A stretch of 11,306 bases of DNA. Origin: Sanguinoderma infundibulare (lineage: Eukaryota; Basidiomycota; Agaricomycetes; Polyporales; Polyporaceae). The notes beneath the pieces are model-generated. The model ran no database searches. It had not been told where the DNA came from and saw only the letters and a list, made by a program, of their open reading frames with translations. The stretch lies in NCBI GenBank assembly GCA_032821775.1, contig JAVLRN010000087.1:1-11306 (forward strand), written 5' to 3'. The translations under genes were made by a program, and so were the position numbers. Shown in pieces: positions 1 through 9,763 of this stretch; the stretch's first letter is position 1, and the number at the start of each line of letters is the position of its first letter.

Positions 1-777
1 TGAATGCTGAGCGCGCGCACTGCCTGATTCGGAGGCGGCGCGTGAGGCTTCGAAGAATTGGCAGGAACAGCTGGGAGACGTGGAAGAGGTGCCCGCCGTT
101 GGTGGCAGCCGCTTTCGCCAGCGGGACATGTTCCTCTGGAGCTCGCACTGCTTCTTCCTCATCTGCAAGTCGGAGCGGGTACTCTTCATCTCCATCTGTG
201 TGCGTTCGTGGGGCATCGTGTCCTGGCAGGGACGTGCTCGTTGCGTACGGCTCACCAGACAACGTCTCCAACGAGCGGTTCCTTGGCTGGGAAGGCGAGG
301 TTGGTGCTGGTGCGCGCGCATACGGCGCGCGAGGGCATGGCTTGACGTAGAAGTCGAGCGGGGAGGAGGACATGGGGATGGAATTAGGCAAGAATTCTGC
401 GGACGAGGGGGGTAGGACGAGTATGTACGGGGTGCGTACAGGCCGGAGCGCGGGGGCAGGACAGTGGTCGTCGAGAGCGCGTTGAGGATGGCACCACCGG
501 ACTCTTCACGGTTGAAGTGGTAAGGGCGGATGTCGGAGAACTCGAGGTCTGGGAAGGTGATGATCGTTGCTGCTCCCGAATCAAACGATCTTCCGTGCAC
601 TGAATAACCAAACTGCGGACAATTTATTAGCCGCTGCAAACGGAGCAGACGACAGACCATGTTCGCACCATCACCGATTATTTTGGGCAGTCTTCGAACA
701 GAAACTTGGGTTCCGGACGGCGTCGCTTGTGCGTTTGATATTAAACCTCTGTGACTCAGTAAACGCACCATCAGCAT
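1..777 (-). CDS. Unidentified protein, partial at the left edge (no stop in window)
   Basis: The frame read from 822 down to 1 has no stop codon. Its first ATG is at 777 (followed by another at 771), giving 259 codons that run off the window, so the C-terminus is missing. I do not recognise the family. Two parts look most coding-like by their G/C-rich third positions. One is codons about 60-130 (it includes TFPDLEFSDIRPYHFNREES). The other is from residue 188 on, a charged, helix-prone stretch (residues about 190-222, with MKSTRSDLQMRKK and NMSRWRKRL) that could be a coiled coil. Between about 385 and 230 a neighbouring frame (containing SSSPLDFYVKP) looks more coding-like, so there may be an intron or a frame change there. 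A good acceptor (ttgtccgcag, ending at 613) suggests that the real exon may start at 612 instead of at the ATG. The existence of a gene is moderately supported; its exon structure and function are not. Confidence 0.45.
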   Translation of the reverse strand, partial: MLMVRLLSHRGLISNAQATPSGTQVSVRRLPKIIGDGANMVCRLLRLQRLINCPQFGYSVHGRSFDSGAATIITFPDLEFSDIRPYHFNREESGGAILNALSTTTVLPPRSGLYAPRTYSSYPPRPQNSCLIPSPCPPPRSTSTSSHALARRMRAHQHQPRLPSQGTARWRRCLVSRTQRARPCQDTMPHERTQMEMKSTRSDLQMRKKQCELQRNMSRWRKRLPPTAGTSSTSPSCSCQFFEASRAASESGSARAQHS

Positions 778-1029
778 GACCCCGGCGGGACGATGACAGA
801 TCGCACTTCGATGTCCTTCGGTTCATCGTAATGTAATTATCAGGACGCGTCGTCGGCCGAATATATGCTTGTAGAGTGTGAGAGAAGAAGGTCCGAGTAT
901 GCGCAGCAGGTGAGGCAAATGGACAATGGGAGTGCAGTCGGACTGAGAACCCTCGAGCTCTTTCGGCCATCCGTGCCAGCTGGAACTGGTGCTGGTGCTC
1001 GCGATGCTACCTTCGTGAGGGTGACGCAC

Positions 1030-1116
1030 CTTACGCTGCTCGAAGCACTCCCGCACAGGATCCCAGTCGCAGTCCAATGGCGCAGCTCCAACGGGGCCGA
1101 GCCGGAAAGTCAACTC
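1030..1116 (-). other. Candidate internal exon of an unknown gene
   Basis: On the minus strand an 87-nt segment of 29 open codons (includes PLDCDWDPVRECFEQRK) lies between an acceptor-like gcttag (ending at 1117) and a donor gtgcgt (starting at 1029), the same donor used in two introns of the WDR48 gene in this window. A 50-nt intron (1029-980) ending in ttccag would lead into LARMAERARG in an open frame. Third positions are G/C-rich. It may be an upstream exon of the left-edge gene on the same strand, but I could not join the two in frame. No family is recognised. Confidence 0.25.
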
Positions 1117-1398
1117 CTAAGCGAGCACTGCAACAGATAATATCAAAAATAAGTAATCAGGGCCCGACTCTCGCCTGCATACAAGCCCTTGATGGTGCGA
1201 GATGATCGTGGAAGAGAGCAAGCTGCGGCGGCTCTTGGGAACCTGGTGCAGTGCCACAACAGTGCAAGCGCCCACGGCCGCCATTTGCGGATCGACCCGA
1301 ACATACGGCTCTCGCTTAAACCTCCACTCGCCAGACTCTACGCACTGATATCTGCTGCAAACAACTCGCTCCGAGTCCGCACTACGGTTTAACTGCAG

Positions 1399-1486
1399 AC
1401 GTCCTCGGCATTCAGCTCCTCGATCTCCGATTCCTTACCCTCGGCCTCGGACACAAACGCCGCCCTGGGTCTGACGCTGCTTAAGC
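1399..1486 (+). other. Candidate exon, Ser/Ala-rich, unknown gene
   Basis: A strong acceptor (ggtttaactgcag, ending at 1398) is followed by an open stretch with about 80% G/C in third positions that encodes a Ser/Asp/Ala-rich segment (TSSAFSSSISDSLPSASDTN). A possible donor, gtaggt, starts at 1487. The segment may belong to the same gene as the coding-like pieces at 1720-2307 on this strand, but no continuous splice path was found. This is a statement about composition and splice sites only. Confidence 0.2.
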
Positions 1487-1719
1487 GTAGGTCGAATATC
1501 ACGGTTGCCAGGGGTTTATTGCGCGGATGGAGGTACGCTCATGTCCGCATCATGTTTCATTTTCTTCTCGCTTACTACCGACATTCACTTTCCGCGTGTC
1601 TAGCGGCCGGAGCTCAGACGACGATCATCCGAGACCCAGGCTGACCTCAGCACTATGGCGGTAGGGTTCCTGCACACCAGTGCCCAAGTGCGCGACTGCT
1701 GCAGCCACTGGCTGGCGGG

Positions 1720-2307
1720 ATGGATGCGGAGCACGAGTATGAGGAGGCGTGCCGGCAGAGCGAGGTATGCCGGAACGGGGACCGCGTCGTGAACAGTGTA
1801 TGGCGCGATGACCGGAGCAAGAAGAGGCGGATATCGGCACTGACGCTGGCAGAGGCGCAGGCGAAGTGGGTGAAGAGGAGGTGGTGGGAAGCACTCCAAG
1901 AGGCCGCTGACGGACGAGGCACTCGCTAGGTGGTTACAGGAGGTACATCTTTGTTCTGATGGATGGGGAGCTGATTTGATTCATCACAGTCGCGTGTAGA
2001 ATCGGGAGGAGAACGAGAAGCGGTGGGCGCAGGGCTTGTTCCGGCAAACAGTCCTTGAACGGCTGAAGGCGCGACTGGAGCCCGGGGACGAGCTGGAGGT
2101 TTTGGTGCATGTGTGTGTCGATGAACACGGAGAACGACAACACGGCTATGTTGGTGAAGCGCAAGTTCGAGGTGCCCTCGTCGGGCTACTGGGTGTCGGA
2201 AAACGTCTTCTCGATTGCGGCATTCAACAAGCCGGAGCGACAGGCTCGCCGGGTCTGATCGTCTTTGAGCCGACGCCGACGGAGGGTATCGATGATGAGA
2301 TCCCGAG
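1720..2307 (+). pseudogene. Frame-broken remnant of an unknown spliced gene
   Basis: Coding-like pieces follow each other on the plus strand but change frame. The first (from ATG 1720, starting MDAEHEYEEACRQSEV and running to KWVKRRWWEAL near 1895) is charged and helical. The next, LTDEALARWLQE, ends at a donor (gtacat, 1943); a 57-nt intron (1943-1999, ending gtgtag) joins it in frame to NREENEKRWAQGLFRQ and on to ELEVLVHV. At the GT run near 2110-2118 the G/C-rich third-position signal jumps frame to SMNTENDNTAMLVKRKFEV and SGYWVSENVFSIAAFNKPE, as expected of a 2-nt slip. It then returns near 2245 to GLIVFEPTPTEGIDDEIPR, followed by a donor (gtaagc, 2308) and a 53-nt intron ending at 2360. 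I do not recognise the protein. Decay is the simplest reading; sequencing errors or missed introns are alternatives. Confidence 0.35.
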
Positions 2308-3010
2308 GTAAGCATTATGACTAGCGACCGGTCAGTTGACAACAATGTATGGTGTTCTAGAAAATATCGCATTGCCGGCTGTCCTCAGGTTTACCGAGGC
2401 CGTCGAATCACGCACAAGAGTATGCCCATCTTTGTATCCTCGCCATCATGTTCATCGCAGAGGCAGGCTGAGAGTCTGCTTGAACTTCTGGTTTGTCGCT
2501 GCTGCAGTATTCGACTCCGAGCTGTCTTATCGATTCTGACTCTGATTTTTAAATGCTGGAGAGGCTTCAATTTCGAGTTCGCATTTAAGACGTGCTATTC
2601 ACATTAAATGGGAGTACCGCCGTTTCGCTGGAGTACACATGCCATTTTTTCTGTCGCAGATGCGCCACATTAATTGTCAGGTGGTATGCCGCTCACAGGT
2701 GAAGCGATTATTCTCCGCACACGGTGACCCGGGTCTGAAACTCATGTCTGTAATTTAGCTCCAGATCTGTCGTTGTCGGTAGTATGCACCAAGTAAGTCC
2801 AGTCCTTCATTGTGAATATGCTGAAGAACATCCGGGCATGCAGCCTGGTATGATAGAGCTTTGTTGAGCATGAACTCTCTCTCGGGCGGACTGGGGTTTG
2901 GGGGCAAGCACTCAGCAGCCCCTCACATGTCGACGGTCGCACAGAATATCGGCATTCAAGTCCGAGCCAAATTTCTAGAGGTATCGCATCATCACTGCCT
3001 CGTGCTGAAC

Positions 3011-3044
3011 GCATCACGCTCGTTCGGCAACAGCTTCAAGTTCC
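3011..3044 (+). repeat. 34-bp direct repeat, copy 1
   Basis: This 34-nt stretch (begins gcatcacgctcgttcggcaa, ends ttcc) recurs exactly at 3401-3434, 390 nt downstream in the same orientation. Flanks differ immediately on both sides. Read in the open plus frame both copies give ASRSFGNSFKF, followed by QFHRYPV here and by RTGWYPRDCGYK and a stop in copy 2. Confidence 0.95.
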
Positions 3045-3400
3045 AGTTTCACCGGTATCCGGTGTCCGGTGAGTCTATCGCGTTTCCACCCGGGTTCCAA
3101 AGCTCTGAGTCTGGATCGCATCCGAACGCAGAAATATCTGGTACCTCTGCACTCCACCTCCGACATTCTGTGCAGTCTCGTCTGGTACGTACCTGCCCTC
3201 TCAATTGGATACAATTCAGGTCAGTTATCGAAGCCATGCACAGACAGTGTCCCATTCGTAATGCCGTGCCTAGCATTTGTAGATGATGCCTGCGGAAATC
3301 AGAGATGACTAGGTGGAAGCGGAAAATTGCTAGTGATGGAATGGCCCTGGGGCCCGTGTTCGCGACGCGAGGCAAGCTTAACGTCACCCATGACATGCGG

Positions 3401-3434
3401 GCATCACGCTCGTTCGGCAACAGCTTCAAGTTCC
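3401..3434 (+). repeat. 34-bp direct repeat, copy 2
   Basis: Exact second copy of the stretch at 3011-3044. It is too long to recur by chance in a few kb. The lack of other shared sequence around it suggests a short templated insertion or the last remnant of a larger duplication. Confidence 0.95.
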
Positions 3435-4294
3435 GAACTGGCTGGTACCCACGGGACTGCGGATACAAATGACAACGGCAGGTGATATGCGAGCTGCTAG
3501 CATTTGTGGCCGGCGTCCGGTTGTGATGAAATTTCGGAGGCTATGTGCACTGCATCCTGAGTGCATTCTCGATGTCTGGTGCGTCCCCTACTCATTCCTT
3601 GAATCTGTAACTGATTATTCCAGTGAATAAATGTCTATCTACACAATGCAAAGAGAGCTTTTCACCGGGTCTATCGCATCCTAGCATGTACTGGCATGCG
3701 ACGTCTACCGCATCGCTGGAATTTCGGCAGCGGCCGCAGTCTAATTGCTTATTGAAATGAGCAATCATGAAGTGTCCGTGTGTCAGTTGCCGGCCGCCTG
3801 AGACTTAGCGCCAATATCACCAGCGGAGCGGGCCCTTGATTTGCAAAAGTTAATCCCCATGCAAGGTGTCCACGTCCGCGGCTTAGTTTTCCACCGCAGC
3901 CGAACTCGCGCAACATCCAAACATCCAAAACCACTCGTCCTCCCGCTCAGGAGAGCAGCCACTGACAGAAATAAGTAGATTTCGAGCTTGCTTGCGCACG
4001 CACGCAAATGAGATACTAAACGCGGGCAGTAAGTGATCGCCAATATTATTCAAATCGGAGAGGACACGCCGCGTATGTACAACATCATTACTACGAGTTA
4101 CCATCACCATCCTCGCAAATCTCCGGTGCGTCCCCCCGCACGGCATCAAATTGAGTATGACAGCCGCTAACACGGTCATTAGAACCAGGGGACGGCTGAT
4201 GGCGACTCCATTCGAAAGCCGATGGGAACACTCTCGTTTCTGATGCCAGAGAGACAGGGATGCAGCTGCGGGGAGAATATCGAGCGGCACAGCC

Positions 4295-5462
4295 ATGCGG
4301 CTCCTGGATACCCATACTGGACAATTCGTGGACAAGAGTCCCAGGACCACCACGTACGCCATCCTATCGCACATCTGGAGAGAGAGAGAGAACAGACATA
4401 CCAGGAACTGCGAGAAATTCAGACGTCCTATGGGGACGACGGCCGTCCCGCTCTGTATCGGCCCGTCTCGCGCGAAGCTTACTATACCTCAATTTCGGTC
4501 GATCTCCCGCTCTCCGCGTCCCCTCGGATAGGCCATCCCACCCCCCTGACATCACATCCATTTGGGATGATCCGAGACTCTCTCCGAAGGACCGGGATGC
4601 CTGTGCGCTCGCGCGGAAGGAGGGCTACGATTACCTCTGGATTGACTCGAGCTGACAGAGGCCATCAACTCCATGTACATGTGATACGCCAGCACCGACG
4701 TGTGCTATGCGTTCCTTGCAGAAATTCCACGCTCAGACCGGCCGGATGGACGAAATTTGCGCCGACACCGGGGCCGCTGGTTCAGACGAGGGTGGACGCT
4801 CCAGGAGCTCATCGCACCCGGGGATGTCATCTTTCTCTGTCAAGACTAGAATGTCAGCGGCTCGAAGCATGATCTTGTCGAACTCACAGAGGACGTCAGG
4901 GACATTAGCAGCGAGGCACTCCTGCACGAGATGTCGCTCGACGAGTTCAGTGCTGCGCAACGCCTCTCGTGGGCCTAGAGACGCCAGACAACAAGGGAGG
5001 AAGACCGGGCGTACTCGCTGCATGCCAACACTCTATGGTGAGGGCGATGGTGCATTTCGCCGGCTGCAAGAGGAGATCATCCGGCGCATACCGGACCAGA
5101 GCATCTTCGCTTGGAGTAGTGTTTACCTGGACTCCGAGGTCCCCCAATCTATCGCTGCCACAGGGGACCAAGAGTCTCGAGGCGTTCAATGCAGAGAAAA
5201 GCGTTCGCGCTTTGGACAGTCGTTCTTCACCCCGTTCCCTGACGTATTCAACACATGCGGACGCATCAAAGCGGTCTCTCATGACGACGTCTTCCGTCGG
5301 CTGCAGCTTCCCGATATTCCTGCCATCGACTACACGTCCACGCCGCATAGTATCCGTGCGCAGGTACCGGTGATTCTCCAGTCCCTCTACCTTCCTCCGG
5401 ACGCGACACAGTATGAGGGACCGCGGTCCGAGTGATTCCTGGCCATCCTCGGATGCGAACAC
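4295..5462 (+). pseudogene. HET-domain (heterokaryon incompatibility) pseudogene
   Basis: A functional relative would be a cytosolic HET-domain protein (PF06985) involved in fungal non-self recognition and cell death. The start MRLLDTHTGQFV at ATG 4295 and YAILSHIW are intact. A (GA)7 run (4378-4391) then shifts the frame before EQTYQELREIQ, and another change occurs before PSDRPSHPPDITSIWDDPRL and DACALARKEGYDYLWIDS. About 28 nt are missing after 4650 compared with the second HET copy in this window; this removes the usual CC-DKTSS block and shifts frame. Further on LTEAINSMYM, CYAFLAEIP, WFRRGWTLQELIAPGDVIFL, GSKHDLVELTEDV and EEDRAYSL are interrupted by TGA 4682, TAG 4847 and TAG 4976. A roughly 20-nt loss near 5020 leads into MPTLYGEGDGAFRRLQEEI and IPDQSIFAW. 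TGA 5433 precedes FLAILGCEH, a usual C-terminal motif, so remnants run to at least 5462. The gene cannot make a normal protein. Confidence 0.9.
4378..4391 (+). repeat. (GA)7 microsatellite inside the HET pseudogene
   Basis: Seven GA units sit exactly where the reading frame changes from the one encoding YAILSHIW to the one encoding EQTYQELREIQ. Gain or loss of one dinucleotide would explain the shift. Confidence 0.9.
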
Positions 5463-6859
5463 ACGGCAGTCGTCACCGTGAGCGTCGGCTTCGAACTGCC
5501 CGCGCGATCGTGTTTATTCCTCCTCATCGACATTCGCACCGACACGACCGCAGCCGCTAGCTCTCCGTCGACGCGGGAGTTGGAGAAGAGCGATGAATTG
5601 GCCCTGGAGGGGCGTCGAATGCAATCGTGCACTCGTGCGGAGAGGAATGCTGTGGGCGATGGAAAGGAAAAGTAGGCTATAGCGGGGGCATGGACTGGAG
5701 AGGAGGCGAGTGGCCGGACGGATGCGGTAGTGCTGTGAGGCGAATGGTGACCGGGAAGCGACGATCGCAACGGGCCCCGGCGGCCGTCGGACACGGTGAC
5801 TGTGGGCCTGAATGATGGGCTGTTGGAGACGAGATCGGCAAGCTGGGCTTTGTTGGGGCAGCGTGTGACTTGCGTGAAGTAGCCTTCGGGGTGGGGGTAA
5901 GTAATGCTGTACGTGATGCGCACGGACCGCATCAAGAGGTATTTAAACGGGGCTTGCGAGGGCAGGGGGTGAACCAACCTTGTGTCGGCCCTCTTCACTT
6001 CAACCTGCGTCCCTGCCCCGTCTTCGGCGTCCAAGCACGCTGAACTGTTGTGTGTGCGGTCGCAGTCGCTGTGTCGGCGTCCGCGTCCGTGTCTGCGGTC
6101 GCAGACGTGTTAGGTAGGTTGCGTCCCGGCCTCTGCACCTGTTCACAGACGTCGGACTGACGTTTGCGTCCCCCGTCCGCTTGACGTCGCTCCCGCCTCG
6201 CGCGATGGTCGCATGCGTGGAGAGGAGAGGTTGTAGGCTGTCGCAAACGTTCCGGATGTAAGGCACGTCAACACCGGGCCTGCTGATGGCGAATAATGCA
6301 CTGACATTGGCTACTTACATAGAGTTGGGCGGCACAACGGCCGTGTGTTCGGACGGCGAGGCGGAAACGGAGCGGGGAGCGCACGACGGCGTGAGTTGGT
6401 CGCGCGAGGGAGGACGGTGCCGGACGGGGCGGACGTTCAGAGTGAGTGCATCCGCGGGTTTCGACCCGTTTTTTCTGTTAGCTTCGGTTTCGTTAGTACG
6501 GACGACCAATGGATATGCTATCATGTATGTGATGTAAGGACAGGCGAGTGAGGCTTACATATATGCGGACGCGATGGGGAGATGGGCCGTATACCGCGTG
6601 AAGAGAGAGGAGCGGGCCGGAGAAGCACAGCAGCGAGAGGCAGGCAAGGGCACGAGGCAGCAGAGCGCGAACGAGACAGATTGAGTATGAGAACCGAGAC
6701 GTCGAGAGAAGACAGCCACCGGCAGCACAGAGCCTGGCAAGGGCCAGGACAGAGATCGATCCGATCCAGATCTCATCAGCGTGTAAGCGCCTGTGCGTCG
6801 TTTGGCAGGCGAAGGTGAGGGGTCCACAACGTCCACCTCGCCCGCTCGACCCTCTCTTC
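5463..6859. other. 1.4 kb without a supported gene; upstream region of WDR48
   Basis: No frame here is recognisable. A minus-strand frame of 215 codons (6034-5387) overlaps the end of the HET relic and has no family signature. A GT/CG-rich simple stretch at about 6055-6110 holds a 6-bp inverted repeat (gtctgc / gcagac, 6091-6106). TATA-like sequences occur at 5940-5947 (tatttaaa) and about 6556-6563 (acatatat), the latter roughly 300 nt before the WDR48 ATG; neither can be tied to a transcript from sequence alone. The last 280 nt are purine-rich on the plus strand. Confidence 0.5.
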
Positions 6860-9763
6860 ATGGCGCCTGCACGGCGTCGGGTCTCGTACGTCATACCGCC
6901 CCCAATCGACCCTCCACCGCGACTACAGCTACCGCCACATGGCGTCCTTCGCAATGGCTCGATAGGCCCCATTCTCATACCCATTCAATCCGCAGGTCCC
7001 CCTCCCCCTCTGACGCCGAAATGGGCTCAGCATCCGCGACATCGACTCGGAGTCTCTTGCATCGCGCTCGATACGTCGACGCAGCTCGTTGGACGCGCCT
7101 CTCCAGAAGGCATCCTCTACACCGGGGGGCGGGACGGGACGGCTATCGCTTGGGACCTGGGTGTCCCCTTGAAGCGGCGTGCGGAGCGGTACGGATGTAC
7201 GGGCAGGAGCCTGAGGAGGTGGGAGGTGATGACGAACTGGTCGGACGACGTGATCGAGGAGGAGGCGGAGGAGGGGGACGAATACCGGAGCGATGGCGAC
7301 GTCTTGGGTGAGGTTACGGGTAGGGCGCGCCGCCGTATACCCACCGACACCATGATACCTTATGAGGAGCAGTGGGAGACGGACATAGACGCATACCAAG
7401 CCCTCAAGGTGCGTTCCAATTCCCTACTGCGTCCAGCGTTCGTCGCACCAACAGGCCTCACTCGCCACCCTCAGGCCCACCCGCCAACATCCCATTTCCG
7501 CCAAGCTGTACAAATGCACTCGGACTGGATCAACGATATGATATTGTGTAATTATAATCAGACACGTACGTTGGCTCCGCTATATCCTCCATTGCAGCTC
7601 TTGACTTTTTCCCAGTTGTAACCGCATCTTCCGACGGCACAATCAAAGCCTGGTCGCCCCACACCCATAGTCAGACTACTCCTCTTCATGAACCCACCGT
7701 TGTTGGATCCCACTCCGACTATGTTCGCTGCTTGACGTACTGGTGTGTACAATCCCCGTTGCCTTATCACACGCCTCACATTCTGTAGCCGTGAACAGCA
7801 GTGGTTTGCTTCTGGATCATTCGACCGGACGATCAAACTCTGGGACCTCGCGTCCGCGTCCCATAGGACGGATCCGCTCATTACACTCCATGCGCCCGAA
7901 GGCGGCGGTCCCAAGGCATCCGTTTACGCCTTAACAACGGATCCGTATGGCTCTATGATCGCGTCTGGATCGCCAGAGCGCGTCATTCGAATGTGGGACC
8001 CCAGGTCAGGCAAGCGAATAGCAAAGCTCGTCGGCCACACGGACAACATCCGTGCCATCCTCATGTCCGAAGACGGCAAATACGTGCGTCCTATCGTGCT
8101 ATGGCCCGCATAGTGTCCGTCTGACCGTCCGCCAGTTGCTGACAGGCTCTGCGGATGGTACGTATGATCAGTTTGCTCCAGATCAGGCACCTGAACGCTT
8201 CGGCAGCCTCCATCAAACTCTGGTCTTTGTCCTCTCAGCGCTGTCTGCATACGTTCACTCACCACACAGAATCCGTCTGGTCCCTCTTCTCATCGCACCC
8301 CGCGTTGGAGGTCTTCTATTCTGGTGATCGTTCTGGCTTGGTCTGCAAGGTCGACGTCGAGGGCTGTGCGGATGTCGCAGAGGGTGAATGTTTAGTGCTG
8401 TGCCAGGACTCGGGCTCGGATCGACCTGGAACGTCTGGCTCAGGTTCTGAGGGCATCAACAAGATCGTTGCTATGGACGACAACGTGCTCTGGGCAGCGT
8501 CGGGCAGCTCAAGCATCAGGCGATGGCGCCTTCCTCCACGACGCGCACTCCGGGCCACCGCTCTGAGTACGGAAGGTGCCACTGACAGCCCGGTCTCTTC
8601 CCCACCGCCCTTGGATTACCTCCCTGGCGCCCGCTCGAAATCTCCCGTGCGTGCCTCCTCTCTGTCTCAGCAGAACTCGCGGAGCAGCAGCCCCTTCGCA
8701 TCGCGCTCTCCTCGCGTTTCGATCGCGCCCTCGCTGACCTCAAACAACGGCGGCACGACGGTGGACCTTGAAATGGACCCCCAACGCGAGGGCGAAGACA
8801 CGTGGTACGGCATCCCCTTCGAGAGTCTTGTCCGCCTCACTTCGCCCAACGACTCCGGCTTCGGCATGGTCGGGCGGTCGCTGCGCGGACACGACCCCGA
8901 GATCGCGACGCTATACTCGGCTGCATCTGTGATGAGCGTACCACGCATGGTGCGCTCCCCCGTCCAGAACATCTTCAGCCAGTCCGTGTCAGGGGGCATG
9001 CGCAGTCCGAGCCCATTCAAGAGCGACACCCTCCGGTCGCAGACGCGGCTGAACGAGGAGAGCCAGACGGTGCACGCGCCCCGCCCGCGAGCAGCGTTCG
9101 AAATCCGGGAAGTCGCGGCGGACGCGATCCCGCTCCGGCTCGAGGCGGACGAGGTCATCCACGGCGAACACGGGCTTGTCCGTTGCGTGATGCTCAACGA
9201 CCGCGTTCATGCGCTCACTGTCGACACCGCGGGCGAGGTAGCGGTGTGGGACGTTGTGCGCGGAGTGTGCCTCGGGCGGTACCCGTGCGAGGACGTCGCC
9301 GCGGCGAGCTTTCGCGGGAGCGATAGGAGCGGAAGCAATGCGGGCGGGGACCCCGACTCTCCCGAAACGCAGCGGAGCCCGCGAGAGGCGCTGGAGACGG
9401 TGCGCGAGCGGATCGAGGGCGAGGCGGTCGTGCCGTCGTGGTCCGCGGTGGACACGAAGACGGGGGTGTTGACCGTGCATCTGGGCGAGAAGTGCTTCGA
9501 GGCCGAGATCTACGCGGACGAGGCGGGGTACGGGCATGAGCGGCAGTTTGGCGAGGAGGCGCGACGTGAGTTTGCTCTTTCCTGGAGAAGTGAGAGGGTT
9601 TTGGCTGACGGCGGAGTCAGTGAATATCGGCAAGTGGGTGCTACGCAACTTGTTTTACGGTTTCATCCGCAGGAGCAACGTCAGGCCTCACGGCGCGGCG
9701 CGTATCAGGCGACGAAATATATTTTTATCTGACAACAATGACCGGGAACAGCGGTTGACATAG
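6860..9763 (+). CDS. WDR48/UAF1-type (Bun107-like) WD40 deubiquitinase cofactor, C-terminally short
   Basis: Human WDR48 (UAF1) and fission-yeast Bun107 are WD40 proteins that bind and activate ubiquitin-specific proteases (USP1/USP12/USP46; Ubp9). Seven exons fit family sequence with no break: 6860-7408, 7475-7565, 7616-7742, 7789-8083, 8136-8157, 8207-9565 and 9621-9763, giving 861 residues. All six introns are GT-AG and 46-66 nt long. ATG 6860 opens with [11 protein letters not shown], the family's N-terminus; the only in-frame codon upstream that could serve as a start is a GTG at 6815. Propeller motifs include [90 protein letters not shown] and [15 protein letters not shown] (residues about 70-410). 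A Ser/Pro-rich linker lies at about 485-545. The second part has [14 protein letters not shown] (about 680) and [24 protein letters not shown] (about 758-782), then [17 protein letters not shown]. The family normally continues for roughly 180 or more residues (DUF3337 region with SUMO-like domains). Here it stops about 30 residues later in an unrelated Arg-rich tail next to a minisatellite. Confidence 0.93.
8136..8157 (+). other. 22-nt micro-exon of the WDR48 gene
   Basis: Exon 5 is only 22 nt and encodes LLTGSAD plus one base of the next codon. It lies between introns of 52 nt (8084-8135, gtgcgt...gccag) and 49 nt (8158-8206, gtacgt...ggcag). Joined to its neighbours it restores the WD40 blade [19 protein letters not shown] without a gap, which is strong evidence that it is real. 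Confidence 0.9.

Larger units (their letters stand above)
2361..4294. other. About 1.9 kb without a supported gene
   Basis: Several short frames occur on both strands, but none is long, recognisable or clearly biased in third positions. The most coding-like is a plus-strand stretch at about 2861-3067 that ends at a donor-like gtgagt (3068). It includes one copy of the 34-bp direct repeat, so it may be part of a shuffled exon. A T-rich, A-rich stretch with aataaa lies near 3626. I see no tRNA, rRNA, terminal inverted repeat or transposase signature here. Confidence 0.5.

Noticed and set aside
1926..2372. 148-codon minus-strand frame
   Set aside because: The plus strand has better third-position bias and splice signals; this frame is most likely its shadow.
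5387..6034. 215-codon minus-strand open frame
   Set aside because: It has fairly G/C-rich third positions but no recognisable domain, and its C-terminal third lies antisense to the HET relic. Not enough to call a gene.
6045..6115. GT/CG-rich simple stretch with a 6-bp inverted repeat as a structured RNA or regulatory element
   Set aside because: The stretch is low-complexity and the arms are short; such hairpins are expected by chance here.
8667..9648. Long minus-strand frames opposite the WDR48 gene
   Set aside because: They are antisense shadows of a G/C-rich coding exon that matches its family on the plus strand.
8155..9732. 525-codon plus frame as an independent gene
   Set aside because: Its first 18 codons are intron 5 and its last part is unspliced intron 6. 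The rest is exon 6 of WDR48.
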